Assembly: GCF_964340395.1 (NCBI RefSeq)
Contig: NC_135549.1
Coordinates: 11,336,842 to 11,400,841, forward strand
From: Glandiceps talaboti
Taxonomy: Eukaryota > Hemichordata > Enteropneusta > Spengelidae
DNA length: 64,000 bases
Direction of reading: 5' to 3'
Made by a program: the position numbers and the translations under genes. Shown in pieces: positions 41,546 through 52,109 of the stretch (its first letter is position 1; the number at the start of each line of letters is the position of its first letter). Below the pieces are notes generated by a model that worked only from the letters and a program-made list of their open reading frames with translations, did no database searches and was not told where the DNA came from.

Positions 41546-42820
41546 TGATCTCATTAAAGTATACGATTTCCCCTGGTATTTCTACAAATCACATACCTGA
41601 TTCGATGACGCAATTGTTATGTTGAAACTTACGTCATCAGCACATTTTTCCTTTTGGAGAATGGCCATCGAGACTTCTGCAAGGATTAAGGGAGTAGTGA
41701 ACATGCGTCATTAGTTGAGCCTACTAATGTTTGAAGTGTTTTAATATGTCCAAGCGTACTCGGACTGTGTCTCATTAATCGATTCATTTTTTAAAATCTT
41801 TATTTCTCTGGTCTAAACATTGTTTTTCCCGTATGTTAACTTAATGAAAGCAATCGATATATGCGATAACACAACGTCTGGCATTGTGTTTTTTTTAGAT
41901 GTGTTCAGCACATGATAAATGTCCAATGTAACATATGTACAAGAACACAAGTTAGTGATCGTCCAGTGTCAATGAATACACCGTTATCTAAATTTGGTTA
42001 TCTATATTCTAAAATCAAACATTCAATCTACATGTACAATTAGTCAGAAATGCAAAGAATAACCGAAACTGATGTTTTCATCGACAAAAATACCTAGGTT
42101 TGCACCCCCGTGGAGTCGTTATCTCCAATTAGTCAAACGCTTGCAACGCTAATGTTTAACACCTTCAACATTTTGACGTATGGAGTTGTGTATAGATTAG
42201 CGGATACGATGCAACACGATATGTAAAGCTGCCGTCAGGACACTTCTATGCAATATAAACGGACAATTTACTATAAGAAATCGGTGATTAGTACCAAACA
42301 ATGTGGGATTGCGGATTATGGTAGGATTTAATCCCGATTCAGTTTCTGTAAAATATACATAGAAAGCATATTGGCAATTGCATCTGATCAGGAGGGGATT
42401 TCCTGGTGAACTTAATGAAATGAGTATGCCAAACCAAGTTGATCCCTAAAAGCTAGCAAATATGTAAGCAATCATAGGCATAGACTATCTTAGGAAATTG
42501 GCGTCGAGTAAACTTTAATCCCAAAGTACATTTAATGTTAAATGAGGCGTATCATTTTCTGTCCACAGTACGTCTTCGAGTCAGGATAAAAATAATCTTG
42601 TCGATAACGCTATGGCATACTAGTAGCTTAAAGTCTAATAACTGGTATTGGACATTATCTGATGCATATATCAAACCTTTGAGTTCCCGAGTCTTTGTTT
42701 TTGCTGTGCCCCAAGGGTAGCATTACGAAAGTAGTAAACTTCCCTATCGATAGATTTCCCTGGGCCATATTGAATATCTTACGGACTTGTTCATTCACAT
42801 ACATATGATTCGTGAAGCAG

Positions 42821-42829
42821 TATATATAG
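42821..42829 (+). promoter_or_regulatory. Candidate TATA box upstream of the GPCR
   Basis: TATATATAG in GAAGCAGTATATATAGACC matches the TATAWAWR consensus, about 720 bp before the receptor ATG. If used, transcription would start near 42850. AT-rich DNA gives such strings often, so this is only a candidate. Confidence 0.25.
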
Positions 42830-43031
42830 ACCGATAATGCAAGTTTTACTTCTGTAGAGGGCGTCCTCTTACACCAAAACTAGAAGGCGTTTACTTGGGG
42901 ATACATGCGTGTGGCACTTCCGTACACGTTTGATTTGCATGATCAACGCCACAAGAGAGGCAGGCAGTTTTGAGCAGAGCAGAGCAGAGCAACTGGAACT
43001 TCGCATCCACAAGCCACAAATCCATCCAGAG

Positions 43032-43536
43032 GTAACCACACTTGGTTCGAGTCGTCTCACCCATCTGTGATGGATACGATACCTCACAACTGTTCCGGTG
43101 TGTTACAACGTGGCATTTTGTACTCTGCATATTGAAAGGTGAAGGTAACTGTCGTAAATGTGCCATCCGACGCCTTCTTTACGAATCGATGATTGCGTTT
43201 GACGCGATTTCATAGACAATAATGGAATCACAGTCGTAGGTCCGCATAGCAACACACCCCCGGTGCGTCGAAGATCGAAGAGTCATAAAAGGCGAATATC
43301 ACGCAATCTATCCGACCCTGAGAAGACATTAAAAGCTGATCGCTTCTTTTTGAGTTGCTCAGTGTTGCAGTTGCTTTCGCTGACTGGAACGTATGTTGCC
43401 TAAATGAACACCTTGCCTTCACAAGCGTAGCAATCATTATTGACTATATGGTCTGAGATTGGAAGCAAGACTTGCTGAGCTACCCAGAACAATATATAGA
43501 GTATACACTACTTCCCGCGTTTGTATTTACCAACAG
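43032..43536 (+). other. Candidate 5'UTR intron of the GPCR gene
   Basis: A donor-like CAGAG/GTAACC at 43031/43032 and an acceptor-like TTTGTATTTACCAACAG ending at 43536 would define a 505-bp intron ending 11 bp before the ATG at 43548. A 5'UTR intron just before a single-exon coding region is common in receptor genes of this class. No transcript data are available here. Confidence 0.25.
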
Positions 43537-43547
43537 TGAAACTGGAG

Positions 43548-44564
43548 ATGGCGAATGCAAGTGCAAACACTACCGATTTTCCTACACCTGCCAATGCGAC
43601 GGCGGCCGGTTACTGTCTTCTCAAACCCGTAGTCCAACATATCATCGGACTCATAATTTGCGTACTTGGGAGTGTTGGTAATTTGGCCTTCATGTACGTT
43701 GTAGCCCGAGTTCCATCGATGAGAAGTATTCCCAACGCTTATTTGGTGAATCTGGCAATGGCTGATCTGCTACACCTGTGCATTCATGGTTTCTACTGGA
43801 TCTTTTTTCTATCCGACCTATCAGTCTCGTTATTACAGGGCCCTACCGCTTGCATACTACTGTTACTAACGCGAGTAAGCCAGTACGTATCCATGTTTAC
43901 CGTTACTGTTCTCAGTATTGAACGTTTTATGGCCCTCTGTATGCCACTAACGTACAGGAACGGTATCGTACACAAAAAATGCTTCGTTGTTATTATGATT
44001 TGTTCCCTCTGGGCCGCCTCTGCAGCAATAACATTTGAAGCCTTTTACGACTGTGTAAGAAAAACTGATGAACGGTTACTCGTTGGCCAAATCATCTTCA
44101 TTTTGACAGTTTTTGCTTTAATGATGGTTGTTCTCGTAATCTACATACTTATCATAAGGCAGGTTAGACAGTCTTCTCGCGCTGTTCGTAACAAGGAGAA
44201 ACAAATTGTCCGAGTATGTCTAGCTACCGCTCTCGTCTACTTTCTGTGCATGTTGCCGACAGTATTACATGCTATAGTTGTTGTTATCCAAGAAAGCCGT
44301 CCAAATATTGATCTTGGTGGTTATGATGAAAACTGCTCTAATAACGTTAGCGTGTTTTTCATCGAGGTAAACTCATCCGTCAACCCTTTAATCTACACAA
44401 TAATGAGTTCAACATACCGAAAAGCCTTCAGAAAAGCGTTCGAATGTTTATGCTTTTGTCCATTCCTGTGTTCGCCGAAAGGGGCACAACGGATAAATCA
44501 GGGAGACACGAATGCAGAAAACAGCGTCAGTTTCCGGACTGAAACTAGACAAACCCATCTGTAA
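43548..44564 (+). CDS. Class A (rhodopsin-like) GPCR, orphan, peptide-receptor type, single exon
   Basis: A 338-residue seven-helix plasma-membrane receptor, intact and intronless. The N-terminus has three N-glycosylation sites (N3, N7, N16). TM1 is about 30-53 with GN at 44-45; TM2 63-88 with NLAMAD (D73); TM3 about 102-124 ending ERF (125-127); TM4 W155; TM5 about 178-203 with Y199; TM6 about 221-247 with CMLP (234-237); TM7 ends NPLIY (279-283). C102 and C169 can form the TM3-loop disulphide. Basic helix 8 (RKAFRKAF) and Cys 300, 302, 304 and 308 could be palmitoylated. The C-terminus THL fits a class I PDZ-binding motif. Start: the open frame extends upstream as TTG, but the first ATG is 43548, in GGAGATGG (good context). 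MRS..NAYLVNLAMADLL and VNSSVNPLIY recall the neuropeptide-receptor group (TRH/FMRFamide-like), but the ligand cannot be assigned. Confidence 0.93.
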   Translation: MANASANTTDFPTPANATAAGYCLLKPVVQHIIGLIICVLGSVGNLAFMYVVARVPSMRSIPNAYLVNLAMADLLHLCIHGFYWIFFLSDLSVSLLQGPTACILLLLTRVSQYVSMFTVTVLSIERFMALCMPLTYRNGIVHKKCFVVIMICSLWAASAAITFEAFYDCVRKTDERLLVGQIIFILTVFALMMVVLVIYILIIRQVRQSSRAVRNKEKQIVRVCLATALVYFLCMLPTVLHAIVVVIQESRPNIDLGGYDENCSNNVSVFFIEVNSSVNPLIYTIMSSTYRKAFRKAFECLCFCPFLCSPKGAQRINQGDTNAENSVSFRTETRQTHL

Positions 44565-44569
44565 TCATG

Positions 44570-44999
44570 AAGCATTATCCTAGAGATAGACAACCTTTCT
44601 TTTCTTTTATAGGTGCATGTACTGTGCTTTTTATGAGTTAACTTCTACTATCGAACTTTCAAAATATGCCGTCTCTTCCAAGAAAACATTGACTATCGCT
44701 ATACGTTCATGTTTAGGTTGTAAATTACAAGATGCGAAGAACATTGACTGTTTTTGTAGACGCACATTTTAGAGGTGTGATACCGAGAACAGTGATATGC
44801 ATTTGCAGACAATGCTGAGCTAAGGAGAACATTTTACCACTTTTGCAGTCAGAAGATACCTTACTTTCATATATCGTGTAGATTGTCTTCAGCCAACGAC
44901 GGTAAGTATTTGCTTATTAATACTCATCAACAGTAAGGTGGAATTCTAAAACATGATTGAGGACCATTTTGTTTTTGATGTGAATTCTACTTTTGATGT

Positions 45000-45000
<1 letters not shown>
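44570..45000. other. 3' flank of the GPCR gene
   Basis: Non-coding. I see no AATAAA in the first kilobase after the stop. The nearest are at 45729-45734 and 46019-46024, beyond two long AT runs, so the 3' end is undefined. Confidence 0.4.
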
Positions 45001-45002
<2 letters not shown>

Positions 45003-45061
<59 letters not shown>

Positions 45062-45109
45062 AAGTAATTCCTTTAATAGCAAATCCCATTTGTGTAATCA
45101 CACACACAC

Positions 45110-45171
<62 letters not shown>
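45003..45171. repeat. Two (AT)n runs flanking an (AC)n run
   Basis: AT at 45003-45059, 39 bp of unique sequence, AC at about 45099-45111, then AT at 45112-45171. Confidence 0.97.
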
Positions 45172-45175
<4 letters not shown>

Positions 45176-45179
45176 ATAT

Positions 45180-46240
45180 ACAGCAAATTAAAGAAAACAA
45201 AACAAATTTAAAAAAAAAAAATTCTCATCAAAAACAACTCAATTTTGTTAATCCCCCGTCCATACAAAAATCAATTTCTTGTCTATCAGAGACATTCTGC
45301 ACTTCAAGATGTTAAAATGATTATTGATTTAGCTTGTATCATGCTACTGTTCTTTATCGCGTTACGTTTATTTCTGTATGTATCACACAATCAATAAGTG
45401 TAGGCGTGTATGAGATTTCTCACAAGAAATACCTTCCATTGGCTGACAAGTCTGGCAATATTTATTTTGGTTTTGTTTTATACTTGCGCAAAGTATAATT
45501 TATGTGAAACTGATCCAGTTACTTGGCAAATGTAGTTGTTTCCAAATTGCATTGAGGAATGGCACTCGTGAGGAACTTTGAGAAAGTTTTGAGTTACAGA
45601 TAATTGTCATTATGCCAAACGTTGTAGTGACCTAAAAACCTTGAGTGTGTAGTCTAGTGTAACGTGATAATTACATTTTATATAGTTTGGGACCTGCATA
45701 GCTCGTCCATTTATCACTTGCACAAAAAAATAAAAAAAAATTGATGCGTTTTCAAGATCACTGCCATTAAAGAAATACTGTAACACATATATCGTAAGAT
45801 CTTTAAAAAAAACACTTCACTGTTCAGATTTGGTTCAGAGTTTTGGTCGTGTTCTTTTAATCAAAATATCTAGGTGTTAAAATTTGAAAACTACGATCAA
45901 ATTAATTATATTGCATTTATCGACCGAAATCCCATGGCAATACGAAAAAAGATATGTGACATAACGACAATGACGAAAGAGACATACAGCATGACTTATC
46001 AAAATCATTATTGTAGGCAATAAATCTTATGATCCCAATAGTGCACAATGTGAGCACCTTGGAACCTGGGAGACATTATGAATGAAACGTACATACTTCT
46101 CATTACACTGAATCACATCTACCGATTTTACATGGAATACCAATAAATATGTTCAGCGTATTTTATTATTTAAATTCACAACATCAGATAATATATCATA
46201 TAGACGATAAAGGAAGTATGTATATGTATAAGTATATGTA
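45180..46240. other. Non-coding stretch, nothing recognised
   Basis: AT-rich with A-runs near 45210 and 45730. No exon recognised. Confidence 0.5.
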
Positions 46241-46247
46241 TTTGTCC

Positions 46248-46310
46248 TTATTTGTCACTCCAAAGTGGGCTGTAACCTTTACATGTACAATGTATGTATG
46301 TATGTATGTA
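46248..46310. repeat. Shared flank plus short (ATGT)n microsatellite, copy 1
   Basis: TTATTTGTCACTCC, AAAGTGGGCTGTAACCTTTA at 46248-46281 is followed by an ATGT run. The same flank, nearly identical, precedes the ATGT run at 49195. Confidence 0.9.
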
Positions 46311-46319
46311 GGTTTTCTT

Positions 46320-47530
46320 TTGTGTTTCCCTGCGTGTGACATTCCACATGGAGGATATGGGCCGGGCAATGTTGTATGATGTTTTGGATTCCGGTAGAAA
46401 TGATTTACACTCATTTCCCGCAAAAAGGTTTGGTACAATGTTCTTCAATATTGCAACACCCACGTTTAGTTTGCATTTTGCGCGGAAACATAATACACGC
46501 ACGTCAGATATGTTAAAACCGTCTCCAGTACTAGGTAGGACAACAGTATCCACATAATAATGAGGGCATGACATGGCAAGATAACTAGTTTATTCATCGA
46601 GGAAAGCTTCACGAGACAGTTGATTTCTCAGGAACATAGTCACGACATAACCAGTGGAATGTTATTGTCTTTCTCTCTGTAAGGGGGATTTCAATTGAAA
46701 GTGTAAGATGGTTTCCATGAATATGCCACACCCGAGGAAACGTACTACAACCAGCGGGAGACAATCACTTACAAACAGAACATGTTACAAAACCGGAAAA
46801 TTCACAGACACATCTGAAGTACCCCCAGCATTCCATGTACACATACATAGGCCATAAATCTGTTCTTATCAAACAGGTGTCCACAGTTGCAACATTCTGT
46901 GCCAAGTGCCATTAATCATATTGATTTATTTTCCCTGTTTGTATCAAGTTCAATACTGAAACTCTGCTTGTAAATGCTTGTTTGTATATAATTCCACTTG
47001 TAAATCATTCACTGTCGCTGGGTGTACTATCAACCTAACAATAGACACTGATAATAACAGTCAATCAAACGTGTCAGCTGAACTGATCGCTCTGTTGAAT
47101 TGAAAAAAGAATTTTTATGAGACACTGCCCCGCCCATGTCTTAGATGCGTGGGACACATCGAAGTACTTAAAAGTGAAAAAAAGGGAAAAGGGAAATACA
47201 CAAACACATACAGTGAGGAAGGATCTCGTGTCTTTCTGATAAAAGCAATCGCATGCACAAACCGGCAAAACATACATGGCAGGGTATTTTCATGTTGGTA
47301 CTTGTAAATGTGTAATGGGTTCGTGATCTCATCAGTCATCATAAAATAGAATATTGATGATAGCTAGTGCCATTAATATCTTAAAATGACCCTTAATGAA
47401 AAGTAAAATGGTTCATTGTACCTTTTTTGTCACTTTCGTTTTCATAAAACCAAAATCCATTTCAATGATGGCCGTAAATAACGACGGATTAAATATGTAT
47501 GCATGCATGTAATCTATGTATGTGTATGCA
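46320..47530. other. Non-coding stretch, nothing recognised
   Basis: A slightly GC-richer patch at 46330-46540 is open in more than one frame on both strands, with no motif. The remainder is AT-rich. Confidence 0.45.
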
Positions 47531-47537
47531 TGTTTGC

Positions 47538-47758
47538 ACCATAAAATAGTCTTAACCAGTGTTTGACTTTAGTAGTAGCCAAGAAGGAACTGGCCATATC
47601 TTTCCCAATCTTGTGTGTGTGTGTGTGTGTGTATGTGCGTGCGTGCGTGTGTGTGTATGTGTGTATGTGTATGTATGTATGTATGTATGTATGTATGTAT
47701 GTATGTATGTATGTATGTATGTATGTATGTATGTGTATATATGCATACATGTATATAC

Positions 47759-47789
<31 letters not shown>

Positions 47790-47979
47790 TGTATGTATGT
47801 ATGTATGTATGTATGTATGTGTGTGTGTGTGTTTGTGTGTTTGTGTGTGCGTTTGTGCGTGTACGTACGTACGTACGTGTGTGTGTGTGTGTATTTGTAC
47901 CATAAAATAGTTTTAACCAGTAATTGACAGGAGATTACTTTATTTGTAGCCAGTAAGGAATTGGCCATATCTTTCCCAA
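47538..47979. repeat. Duplicated 70-80-bp flanks around a compound (GT)/(GTAT) array
   Basis: Left flank 47538-47609 and right flank 47899-47979 share ACCATAAAATAGTYTTAACC at one end and GGCCATATCTTTCCCA at the other, in direct orientation. Between them is a 285-bp array of GT, GTAT, ATGT and ACGT blocks with a near-palindromic centre (about 47734-47762). Confidence 0.92.
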
Positions 47980-48182
47980 ACGAAAGATATGCCATTGGAG
48001 TTTACAATGTTTGATCAACCAACAGATAAGATAAATCAAAAAGTGTAGCGAGTGATATGATGACAACTTGGAAAAGTGTGATAATATGATTAAAGAGTCG
48101 CGGGCGTTTACACAATAAAAGATCTCGCGATTTATATAAACAAGCTAAGTCAGTTGTCTGACATTCAGACAAGGTGGAAGTG

Positions 48183-48425
48183 ATGCGTTTCACACCAAAC
48201 AACCAAGTCGATGTAATTAGTGTTCGACAGGATTCATCAAAAGCCAGAAAAGTGAGCATAGTAGGAGACAAGATGGATCATATACCTAACTTACAAGAGT
48301 TGTCAAAATTATGGTCGTCAAAGCTATGTTTAATTTGTTGTGGAAGTGAGGGAAATACGAGGTCACTGGAAGTGAATTGGAGATCCCTTCCACATATAAT
48401 GAAAACTAAGATACAACTCTGTTAG
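48183..48425 (+). CDS. Unrecognised 80-codon ORF, coding status doubtful
   Basis: From the ATG at 48183 the frame encodes 80 residues with no recognised domain (MRFTPNNQVDVISVRQDS...). It lies just upstream of another stop-poor island at 48468-48733, so both could be parts of one decayed coding element; this is a guess. Confidence 0.12.
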   Translation: MRFTPNNQVDVISVRQDSSKARKVSIVGDKMDHIPNLQELSKLWSSKLCLICCGSEGNTRSLEVNWRSLPHIMKTKIQLC

Positions 48426-48467
48426 AGGTTGATATATAAAACCCCCAACCAATTGCAAGATCAATAA

Positions 48468-48733
48468 GCTTTCATTGAAATAAAATACTGCGAGCCATTC
48501 GTTTTTCTGTCCCTAAATATTGGTCAATATAACGCACTTGACAATATATGGTATGCCGTACGCCATAGGCTGCAACAGACTACCTCAACGATCAATAGGT
48601 TGTTGGAGGTAGAGCCCGAGATAAAACTAGCAGAGGCAATGTACACTCGTCTAGCGGCTATCCGTTTTCTGAAGTTGTCTTCCAACTTCTTTTCCAATAG
48701 TGCCAATGGATAGCCTCTGGACCAGAGTTACAT
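48468..48733. pseudogene. Stop-poor, coding-like island, orientation and family unresolved
   Basis: On plus, 48468-48713 is open for 81 codons with protein-like, helix-prone composition (DNIWYAVRHRLQQTTSTINR, then LLEVEPEIKLAEAMYTRLAA) ending at TAG. On minus, a frame from about 48730 reads SRGYPLALLEKKLEDNF, recalling an RGYP string seen in some retroelement polymerases. Minus also has a strong acceptor-like CCTCTTTTTTCTCAAATACAG ending at 48739. The readings exclude each other, and neither is confirmed. It is probably a fragment of a mobile element or a decayed exon. Confidence 0.25.
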
Positions 48734-49134
48734 TCGTGACCTGTATTTGAGAAAAAAGAGGTTTGTTGTAATTTGTTGTAGTGTATTTCCCTATACATGT
48801 TACGATCACTACAATCATCTCCGAGTGTTACGATCGTAGATGCATTAGGTTATCATTATTGGATTTTTGCCAGACCAATTTACTTTTGTAAGTAATATAT
48901 AAAGTTCATTTCTCAACGTCATCAACTCTACGTCGATGGACTTTTAAGTTATCGTATGCAGGTGTTATGCTAGTCAAAAGGTGTTACTTATCATTACATT
49001 ATGTACTTTCTGATTAGTGTAATTAGTGTCTAGAGATAAAAACGTGGTGAAAAATCGAGCTGTTTACGTTTGCCTCTTAATGCGTCATAATACCTCTTGC
49101 TAGATGGTACGAACAACTTACAGCTAACCTCTTC

Positions 49135-49173
49135 GGAGTGACAAATGTGAGCTACGCCCTTATTTGTCACTCC
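49135..49173. repeat. Perfect 12-bp inverted repeat beside a microsatellite
   Basis: GGAGTGACAAAT (49135-49146) and ATTTGTCACTCC (49162-49173) are exact complements with a 15-base loop. The right arm belongs to the flank shared with 46248-46281, but the left arm is absent there. Confidence 0.9.
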
Positions 49174-49191
49174 AAAGTGGGCTGTAACCTT

Positions 49192-49223
<32 letters not shown>

Positions 49224-49247
49224 TGTATGTATGTATGTATGTATGTA

Positions 49248-49289
<42 letters not shown>

Positions 49290-49345
49290 CGCGTGCATGA
49301 GTGGGCGGGCGGGCGAGCGAGTGAGTGTGTGTGTGTGTGTGTTCA
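49160..49345. repeat. Shared flank plus (ATGT)n-(GT)n-(GC)n array, copy 2
   Basis: The flank at 49160-49193 matches 46248-46281. It is followed by ATGT (49195-49252), GT, GC, then GGGC/GAGT blocks. Confidence 0.93.
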
Positions 49346-49399
49346 GTCCGTGTATTCAATACACATTGGTATTTGCAAATTGAATATAGATGTCATCTC

Positions 49400-50470
49400 T
49401 AGGTACTCTAATTTGCCCACACCATCATGGCCTTGCTTGTCACTTTCATACCAATCTATATTCAACAAAATACAAACCATCTCCTTGGGCTATACTACAT
49501 ATCGCAAACTTGTCGGCGTCGTTGTATAATCATCAATATGCAGGAAACATAACAATTCGCTTTATTTAAAAAAAAATAGTACCAAAGTGTCCTCTTTATT
49601 GAATTTCACCGTCTTGCGACAGCTGTACATTAACATCGTCTTCTGTAACGGCTTATAAGACCTTAACCATGGTCAGAGTACACCAATTCACCAGTGTAGG
49701 TACATAGATACTTAACAAACTGGAGACGTGAAGTTGCTGATGTCTATTATCAAATAATCCTGCGTATCTTTTACCTCTGCCAGAGGGTATATAATTAAGA
49801 GGACACAACGGCCCTGACTTTTCATAGCCCTTAACATGATATGTCTTTTATGTCTATTTTATGCCTCGTTATATGGATGGCTGGCGGCAACTTTTAACGT
49901 GCTTAATTTCATTTGGATGCAGTATGCATGAAACGCCGTTACCAAACATTTTTTTTCTACAGTCGTTTGCGAGAGTGATTATTTCTGTGATTTTATCGCC
50001 TCTCACCAGGTTATGCACTATTAAATATTGGTACAGCTTGGAAAAGAGATTTCCCAAGTCAGTGGTGTAATAAACTGATAAACCTATTTGCATTGTTTGC
50101 ATGTTTGGTATTAGTGAATAATGTATATGTACAGCAGTAAGAATGAAATATTACGTGTCGGCAAATTAAATTTGTATGTGCACCTTACATTTTTCCCGGT
50201 TGACTAATCCTTCCACGGTTCATTTCATGAGCTACATGAAATTTTAAAGAAGGCATTATTTACGTGAAAGATGAGCACTTTTTACCAGTATATGTAATCA
50301 ATACCATTAGGTACTATGGCATTATACACAGTGAGTATATGAAATCATAGACCCTCCAGTGGAAGGTCCATGATGAAATGGAGAGTGAGCTGAAATTTAA
50401 CGACGGCTTTTTTTCTTCAAAAAGTGTAGGGAAACAATATGGACTGTGTGTACATTTTAAGTATAACGAA
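49400..50470. other. Non-coding stretch, nothing recognised
   Basis: No exon or repeat identified. The overlapping 69- and 77-codon frames at 49861-50102 on opposite strands look like chance. Confidence 0.5.
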
Positions 50471-50477
50471 GGTTGAA

Positions 50478-50582
<105 letters not shown>

Positions 50583-51020
50583 GTTATCAGAACAAAAACA
50601 TATTATTCTTATTATGCATACTCAAAGTACAGATGCACTGTTGGATAGTAAAAAAACAACTTTCCATTCCAACAGTCTATAACGTTAACAGTAAAACAAA
50701 GATTCGATTTTGAAGTAGAGATTAAAATATATCAATGTTGAGGTAAAGTACATGTACACCGTGTTAACGATGCTATGGGGATATATTAGTGACTGTAATG
50801 TCCAAACAACCTTGATGGACCACTTATGTGGCTTCTTACAATGACGTAAAGAACGGCGATTAACCGAAGTCGTACAGTAAACATTTTAACTTCATGCTGT
50901 CAACCCTGTTATGGTACGTATATGGTACATGTAACCTGGAGAATATATTCTTCATGGTTCCAAGAATCAATAAGACAGTAAAACAGAGTTACTTTGGAAC
51001 GGTAAATTGGAAAAGAATGC

Positions 51021-51073
51021 GACGTTTCGATCCGTTTACTACGCAAGGTCCATAGTAAACGGATCGAAACGTC
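51021..51073. other. Perfect 21-bp hairpin with 11-base loop
   Basis: Left arm 51021-51041 begins GACGTTTCGATCC and right arm 51053-51073 ends GGATCGAAACGTC; all 21 bases pair. The loop is CGCAAGGTCCA. The flanks do not extend the stem. It could be the inner end of a small foldback element, a cruciform, or a small-RNA precursor if transcribed. The stem is shorter than usual for an animal miRNA precursor. Confidence 0.9.
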
Positions 51074-51937
51074 TCTAAAGTTCCTAAATTTCACTGTACT
51101 ATATATGTAACTTGAATTGTTTTCAGAAAGTGCAGAACAGTAACATCGCAAGAGTCACCCTTCGTACGTCGACCTTAAGCTCCATGTTCATTTAGTGACA
51201 ATTTGTTTGATATTAGCCCACTAAGTAGAAAATCTATCAATAGTTTTTAGCAACAATTTCTTCCTTCTTTTGGCCAGAACAAAATGATAACTATCATATC
51301 TTTAAACTTGATATATGACAGGTGTTTTACATAACAACACAGTAAATGTCGGTTGAAATTTCACGCTTTTTAAAGAAAATCCGGCTGATTATAGGTGATG
51401 TGACCTAGGAATGCTTAAGATCGTCTACATCGTAAAATCTGCATTACGTTACTTTTACATTTACACGAACAATAAAGTTATTGAAAGAAACTATTGAATA
51501 CAGTGTTACTATACGAAGCATATATATTCAACAAGAATCATTTACACAGTTTATTTGCTCATAAAGTAAAGCATCTCTGACAATCTAACAACATTACAGA
51601 ATGAAATGTTTTTATTTTTTCTTTGAAGATATTAGTTGATATACATCCCGTGTTGAAGGTTCATAATATAAGCCTCGTCCAAACCATAGTTAGTATCTAC
51701 ATGAATATCGCAATATGAATGACATACAGCTTTAGACGGGCTTCCCGAGACAATAAAAGTTTGAAGTTTTATTTATAATTTTTGAAACCATAAAAGAAAT
51801 AATATTGTCAAATTGTCAAATTAATAAATGATACGTAGTCATGACAAATACCGTTGCGTTTCAATTATATCAAACAAAATTATTGAATATCAAACTTTTT
51901 AAATACTCATACCGTTCTATTCCTAAATTGTGTCTAG

Positions 51938-52075
51938 ATGCCACCTCTGTAAGTTGGCAAAATCAAAACTGTTGCAATTGTTTCCACCATGACTTTGATG
52001 AAAATATTTGTACAGTTGAACAGGTGAAATGTGTGTGCATGAGTACGCATTTTGATATGTTTGTGATCTTAGGGA
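51938..52075 (+). CDS. Candidate cysteine-rich, GPS-like exon (phase 1-1)
   Basis: An acceptor-like TTCCTAAATTGTGTCTAG ends at 51937 and a strong donor GTGAGT starts at 52076. The 138-bp piece between is open and phase-symmetric (1-1), the usual form of shuffled extracellular modules. It encodes about 46 residues, including SWQNQNCCNC and VKCVCMSTHFDMFVIL. Counting a Cys just upstream in the open frame, the spacing C-x7-W-x4-C...C-x-C-x3-H-x3-F resembles the GPS/GAIN cleavage motif of adhesion receptors and polycystin-like proteins, although the usual HLT is HFD. Alternatively it is another six-cysteine module, or chance: the surrounding 89-codon frame is not long enough to be significant by itself. 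No companion exon was found. Confidence 0.33.
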
Positions 52076-52109
52076 GTGAGTGTATTTGTTTGAACGAAGG
52101 TGTCAATTA

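Noticed and set aside
43521-43547. Longer GPCR N-terminus starting at TTG
   Set aside because: TTG is not a normal nuclear start in animals; the ATG at 43548 has good context, and a likely splice acceptor lies within the extension.
43793-43975. Minus-strand 60-codon ORF inside the GPCR
   Set aside because: Shadow of the receptor coding sequence.
47552-47995. ORFs of up to 147 codons on both strands around the GT/GTAT array
   Set aside because: Low-complexity HTYIHTYI and VCMYVCMY translations of a microsatellite.
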